64,000 bases of DNA from Theobroma cacao (taxonomy: Eukaryota; Streptophyta; Magnoliopsida; Malvales; Malvaceae). Location: positions 425,443-489,442 of the forward strand of contig NC_030851.1 of assembly GCF_000208745.1 (NCBI RefSeq). The letters run 5' to 3'. The notes beneath the pieces were generated by a model. It searched no databases and was not told the DNA's origin. It was given only the letters and a program-made list of their open reading frames with translations. Shown here piece after piece: positions 60,070 through 64,000 of the stretch. The translations under genes were made by a program, and so were the position numbers. Positions within the stretch are counted from its first letter, which is position 1, and every line of letters begins with the position of its first letter.

Positions 60070-63000
60070 CTACTTGTATGATATTGGACCAGACCTTGAT
60101 ACAGCAAACCTTGGCAGCGGACTGGGACCTGTGCTTCCCGAAGCCGATCCTTCAGGGTTCTTAACTTTACGGCTTGAACTGTAATCCAAAGGCCCAGACC
60201 GGCGAACGTTTCTATGTTTGTTTTCAGCACTTCGTAGGCTTCCACTTTCGGCATCATAAAGGTGCTCCTGGCTGTATGATGAAGATCCTTTAAAGTAACC
60301 TGAATCATTAGCACTATACTGTGGAGTCAAATCTCCACGGGGTTGCCTCATTACAGGGGATGCATGTGCCAATGATACAGAAGGTGAATGGCGTGGTGAA
60401 GCACTTAATAGTGCCAGTGGCATCAAAGGAGAATTTGCATAGTACTGGCTATATATTGAACGGAGAATAGCATAAGGAACGTGGGTCTCAAGAGAGCTTC
60501 TTGGAAGGTATGGTGAAATGTCAGAGAGTTGGTCAAGAAAAATAAGCTTGGCGACAAGATGAGATCTGCACATATTGATGGACAAACATCAACACTTTGC
60601 AACTACAGCATTAACAGGATATGCATACACATGAGATGTGAATAGTGGATTGTCATGGTTTTTTTAAAGTTACACATGTAATATCTCATCAAATTTAACA
60701 AATAAAGACCAGGGAGTACTAGAATTAGAACCAATCATTTAAACACTAAAACCCAATAGGTCAAATCCATGACAGTGACAATTTCCATGATGTTGACATG
60801 TTAACAGTTATTAATAAAATACTCGAGAAAATGTGAAATAACATGAGATTAGATAATTCTTTAAGAAATTAACGCAGACTTCAGAAGCATCAGTGCTTAA
60901 GCAAAGGTTAGTATAGGTCTCAAGTGGAAAATTTTACCATTAAAGAAAAAAAGGGCATGAAGGGACTGCACCAACATCAGTATCATTTACCTGTTAGCTT
61001 CGTTCCATGAATCTAGTACAATTCCTGCCGAGAATTTAACAAATAGTTGCATTGCTGCTTTTATACTGGCTTCTGCGGATACACGGATATCAGGATCCAA
61101 ACTGTCACCGGCATGACCATTTGAGAGCAACTGTCTCTGGTGATGTTCACGTGCCAATCTAACATACTCACTTCCGGCTATAACAGCACTGATGCACCTG
61201 TCAAGTTCAAATTAAATAATTAGCACTCTGGTCAAACAGCATATTGCTAACCCCCTTATTTTACTACAATCCATATAGAAGCAATGCTTGAGCAGTAACA
61301 ATCAAAAGTCTAATAGACAGTTTGTCTCCTGAATGACTTCATCAAGAAGCCTTAATTTTGACACAAACAACCAAAGCTGGTGTGCAGGCCAGGGTGTAGA
61401 ATCTACATGAGGCGTATCTAAGTCCCTCATTTTAATTCTGAGAGATTTTGAACTGCAAACCAACAAGTCAATGTTGGGTTAGACATACTAGTTACTAGGC
61501 ATTCAGTTCAGAACATGGCAATACTATGTTTTCTAGAACTCAAGGTCAACCCAAAACTATTTAAAAAAATGAAAAAAAAAATCAGAAAGGACACCCACCT
61601 TGCCAAGCCATGAATATTGTTGTTGAAACCCCCCGTGTCAACATTGAAGCCAGTCGTGTTCCAGATATTTGATGTCATGAAGGTGGCAAATAAATAAGGC
61701 AATAAGCTCCAGGACCCATCATTTGCACCTCCAACTTCTTCCAAAATCGACCTAACCCACTCAGAGTCATGATCACCAGCAAGCGCAACACTGTTTGCTA
61801 CCCCCCTCATTCTTCTGATTTCCCGCTTTTCAGGTATTTCTTCAGGTATGTGCTTAACTACCCCAGCAAGCAATGAATAAATCAAGGGTGCACCTTCTTC
61901 GAGCACTGCTCCAGCAGCTTCAGCTAAAAGTTTATCAAAAGCCAATGCTTGTCCTGCCTCAATACAAAAACCAATTATTGTGTCCAAATCCACAATTTGC
62001 TTCAAACAAGCTTCTCTTTCTATCCTGTCACCAGAATGCATGCTGCCAGCAACTGCTTCTAACAACTCACGATTTGACCGCAATGATGTGTCAATGCAAT
62101 TCAACAGGGCAGCAGTATGTTCTTTCATCATCCTATCTAGTCTGTCAACTCCATAACCACCAAATATACGAACGAAGGCCTGCAATTCTCTAAGATCAGT
62201 GACTGACTCAGCAAAATATCCACCAACTGGCCTCGTGCTTTTGAAGCATTTGTGCATGGGTGTAAACAGAATTCCAGCACCGGACATATCCTTCACAATG
62301 TTTTCTATGTACCAGTTGCAGACAACTTCAGTGGCTGATCCAGTATGTTGCTCTGCTGGTTTATCAAATACGTGCAGAGAAGAAATTGGTCCAGAAAAGG
62401 TCTCTGAAAGTAAAACTTCTCGAATTCCTTGAGTTAGATCCATGCTAATGTGCTGTTCTGCTAGATGGACTATATTCATGTGTCTGCGGATCAGTGATTC
62501 TAGAATAGAAGGCCTTTGAAGATCATTATCAGTTTTTAGTACTGTAAGTAATCTCCTTCTGAAGTTGCCAAGGATGCATTCCCTCATGTACTGCACATAT
62601 GATGAGAATATTAAAACCATAACACATGAACACCAAATGGCCTGCTATGAATATTTGACCACAGATGAATCTACCACATCAAGAAAAATAAGCAAGATAA
62701 TCTTGCTTTCAACTAATATGTTAAATAGCGGCTTAAATAAAGAAAACCTAATAAGTTAAACCCCAATTTACCAAGAAAGTTAGCAGAATAAAATAGCCAA
62801 CTCAGAACCTATCAGTAGGACTGCAAATGAAATGGAAACGTATTCTAGGAAACCAATAGGCCAGGCTCACATTTAACCGCTGCTACATAAAAGGGCCAGA
62901 AACAGATTTAGCAAGACTCACCTCCCTCAGAACAAAGACATGGTTCAGAACACATATAGGCTCCATATCATTCAAAACTGAACACAAATTGGTCAACCTC

Positions 63001-63985
63001 TGCATTGCAGCCTCCAACCTAGAATAAAACAAAAGTTGTCACTATTGACTGTACCGACTGCATACAATTTCAGCAAAGGAAAGAAAAGTTCATGCAAGTG
63101 CCTTACATTTTAATAGAATTGTTATTCTCTGGATAACTTTCATGGCCTGGCAAAGGATAGCCAACTGCTCCTTTTGGGGATTTTGCCGAAGGAATCGAAG
63201 CTCTGGATGCATTATTCAAATAAGATGCTGCTTGCTCTGGAAGAAGCTGAGATTACTTGAAACATTAGGTTTATAAAATGTTAAATATCTTCAATTAGTT
63301 ACACTGGAATATGGATTCAATATGAACCTGCATCTCCAAAGCCCCAAATCCACCTTCAGAATCAAGGATATTAATTAAACCTTCCAATCCTCCCATGATT
63401 GATTCAATGAGAGACTCAACATATAGGACTGCATCTCGCTCAATTTTCGTCACCTGATTATGGTTAAATACAAGCACAAATCAGGTTTCCCATTTTTATA
63501 TTTCCATCTGATGAGAGGGAAAAACAAAAGTGGTACTGCAGATTGAGCATAAATAATCTCAAAACAATATGTTGTCATAAGTCATAACTTGTCAGAAGAA
63601 GGGTAAATACAATGTGTAGATTTTGTGCAACCGCTAGAAAAATGGGGGATGAAAGACTATGAAATGGGGGGAGTGGGGTGTTTCATGCTGATGTTTAATT
63701 AAATCATTACCTCCTCTGGAACAATTCGAGATGCACACTCTGGAAAACTACCAGCAACACCAAGCCATGCACAGCAATGTTGCGGACGCCCCTCTGGTCC
63801 AAACATAGTGTTCCTAAAGACCTATTACGACAAGTATACAGAAGTCACTATTGCATGCAAGCTATTTCCAACAGAAAGAACAGGAAAGAGTTTCAAAGCA
63901 TACTGCTGTAAGATGCTGATGGTAGAAATACAGCTTTTTGAGACTACCATGCATTGACAATTGAGACTCTAGTTCATCAACACAT
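60070..63985 (-). CDS. NAP1: NAP1/GNARLED, SCAR/WAVE complex subunit, 5' partial
   Basis: Eight exons are visible on the minus strand: 63985-63904, 63821-63711, 63453-63328, 63246-63107, 63018-62922, 62590-61599, 61197-60991 and 60565-60070. They encode the C-terminal 749 or so residues; the start lies beyond the right edge. NAP1 (Nck-associated protein 1 homologue) is part of the SCAR/WAVE complex, which activates ARP2/3 actin nucleation and shapes trichomes and pavement cells. Recognisable stretches are FRNTMFGPEGRPQHCCAW, LEAAMQRLTNLCSVLNDMEP, YMRECILGNFRRRLLTVLKT, VRIFGGYGVDRLDRMMKEHT, TGFNVDTGGFNNNIHGLAR and a low-complexity Ser-rich tail ending RSGPISYK. All phases agree and no disruption was found. 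Neighbouring ARAD1 supports the assignment by synteny. Confidence 0.94.
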
Positions 63986-64000
63986 CTGCATTGAGACAGA

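Overview
This window is nuclear DNA from a flowering plant, most probably a eudicot, perhaps a woody rosid. The genes carry short AT-rich introns with GT..AG borders. Intergenic DNA is AT-rich and holds many retroposon tails and microsatellites. The gene set is plant-specific: a DUF247 protein, ACD6/ITN1-type ankyrin-PGG proteins, an ARAD1-type exostosin, a plastid-type sulfiredoxin and SCAR/WAVE subunit NAP1. I cannot name the species. Two single unresolved bases (26742 and 31227) show it is a draft assembly.

Layout. (1) 1-2340, + strand: the last seven exons of the coatomer delta subunit. (2) 2.4-32 kb: an accessory region without conventional genes. It is built from copies of one unit, with an intact-looking pair of about 5.7-5.9 kb each at 15.6-21.3 and 21.3-27.2 kb, a diverged copy at 27.4-32.1 kb, and a founder-like copy from the delta-COP 3' end to about 15.6 kb that is interrupted by LINE-derived DNA. 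Each unit carries one small TATA-box gene for a Ser/Thr/Pro/Gly-rich peptide with a C-terminal cysteine cluster. The four copies are at 7.2, 17.8, 23.5 and 30.4 kb. I do not recognise this family, and it is the best candidate for something undescribed. Its copies differ by start-codon loss, a nonsense mutation, a frameshift and a change in the number of 28-residue repeats. Also here are an 865-bp hAT-type element with an 8-bp target duplication, a decayed LINE RNase H domain, and a fragment of an ankyrin gene at 12.5 kb. (3) 32.9-43.0 kb, - strand: two tandem ankyrin-PGG genes of 607 and 619 codons with identical exon structure, plus an orphan copy of a 3' flank. (4) 45.9-49.2 kb, - strand: a small heavy-metal-associated (HMA) domain gene with a 1-nt frameshift, then a single-exon DUF247 gene. 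(5) 51-64 kb: four compact housekeeping-type genes, namely ARAD1 (+), a HINT2-type histidine-triad protein (-), sulfiredoxin SRX (+) and NAP1/GRL (-, running off the right edge).

How the genes relate. The right-hand block looks like conserved synteny. From memory, ARAD1 and GRL are neighbours in Arabidopsis, as are HINT2 and SRX; here the two pairs lie together. HINT2 and SRX are head-to-head with about 330 bp between start codons. The ankyrin-PGG, HMA and DUF247 genes belong to fast-turnover plant families, often linked to defence or stress, and show local duplication and decay. All exon borders were placed by eye from splice sites and reading frame, and all family names rest on recognised motifs, not on searches.
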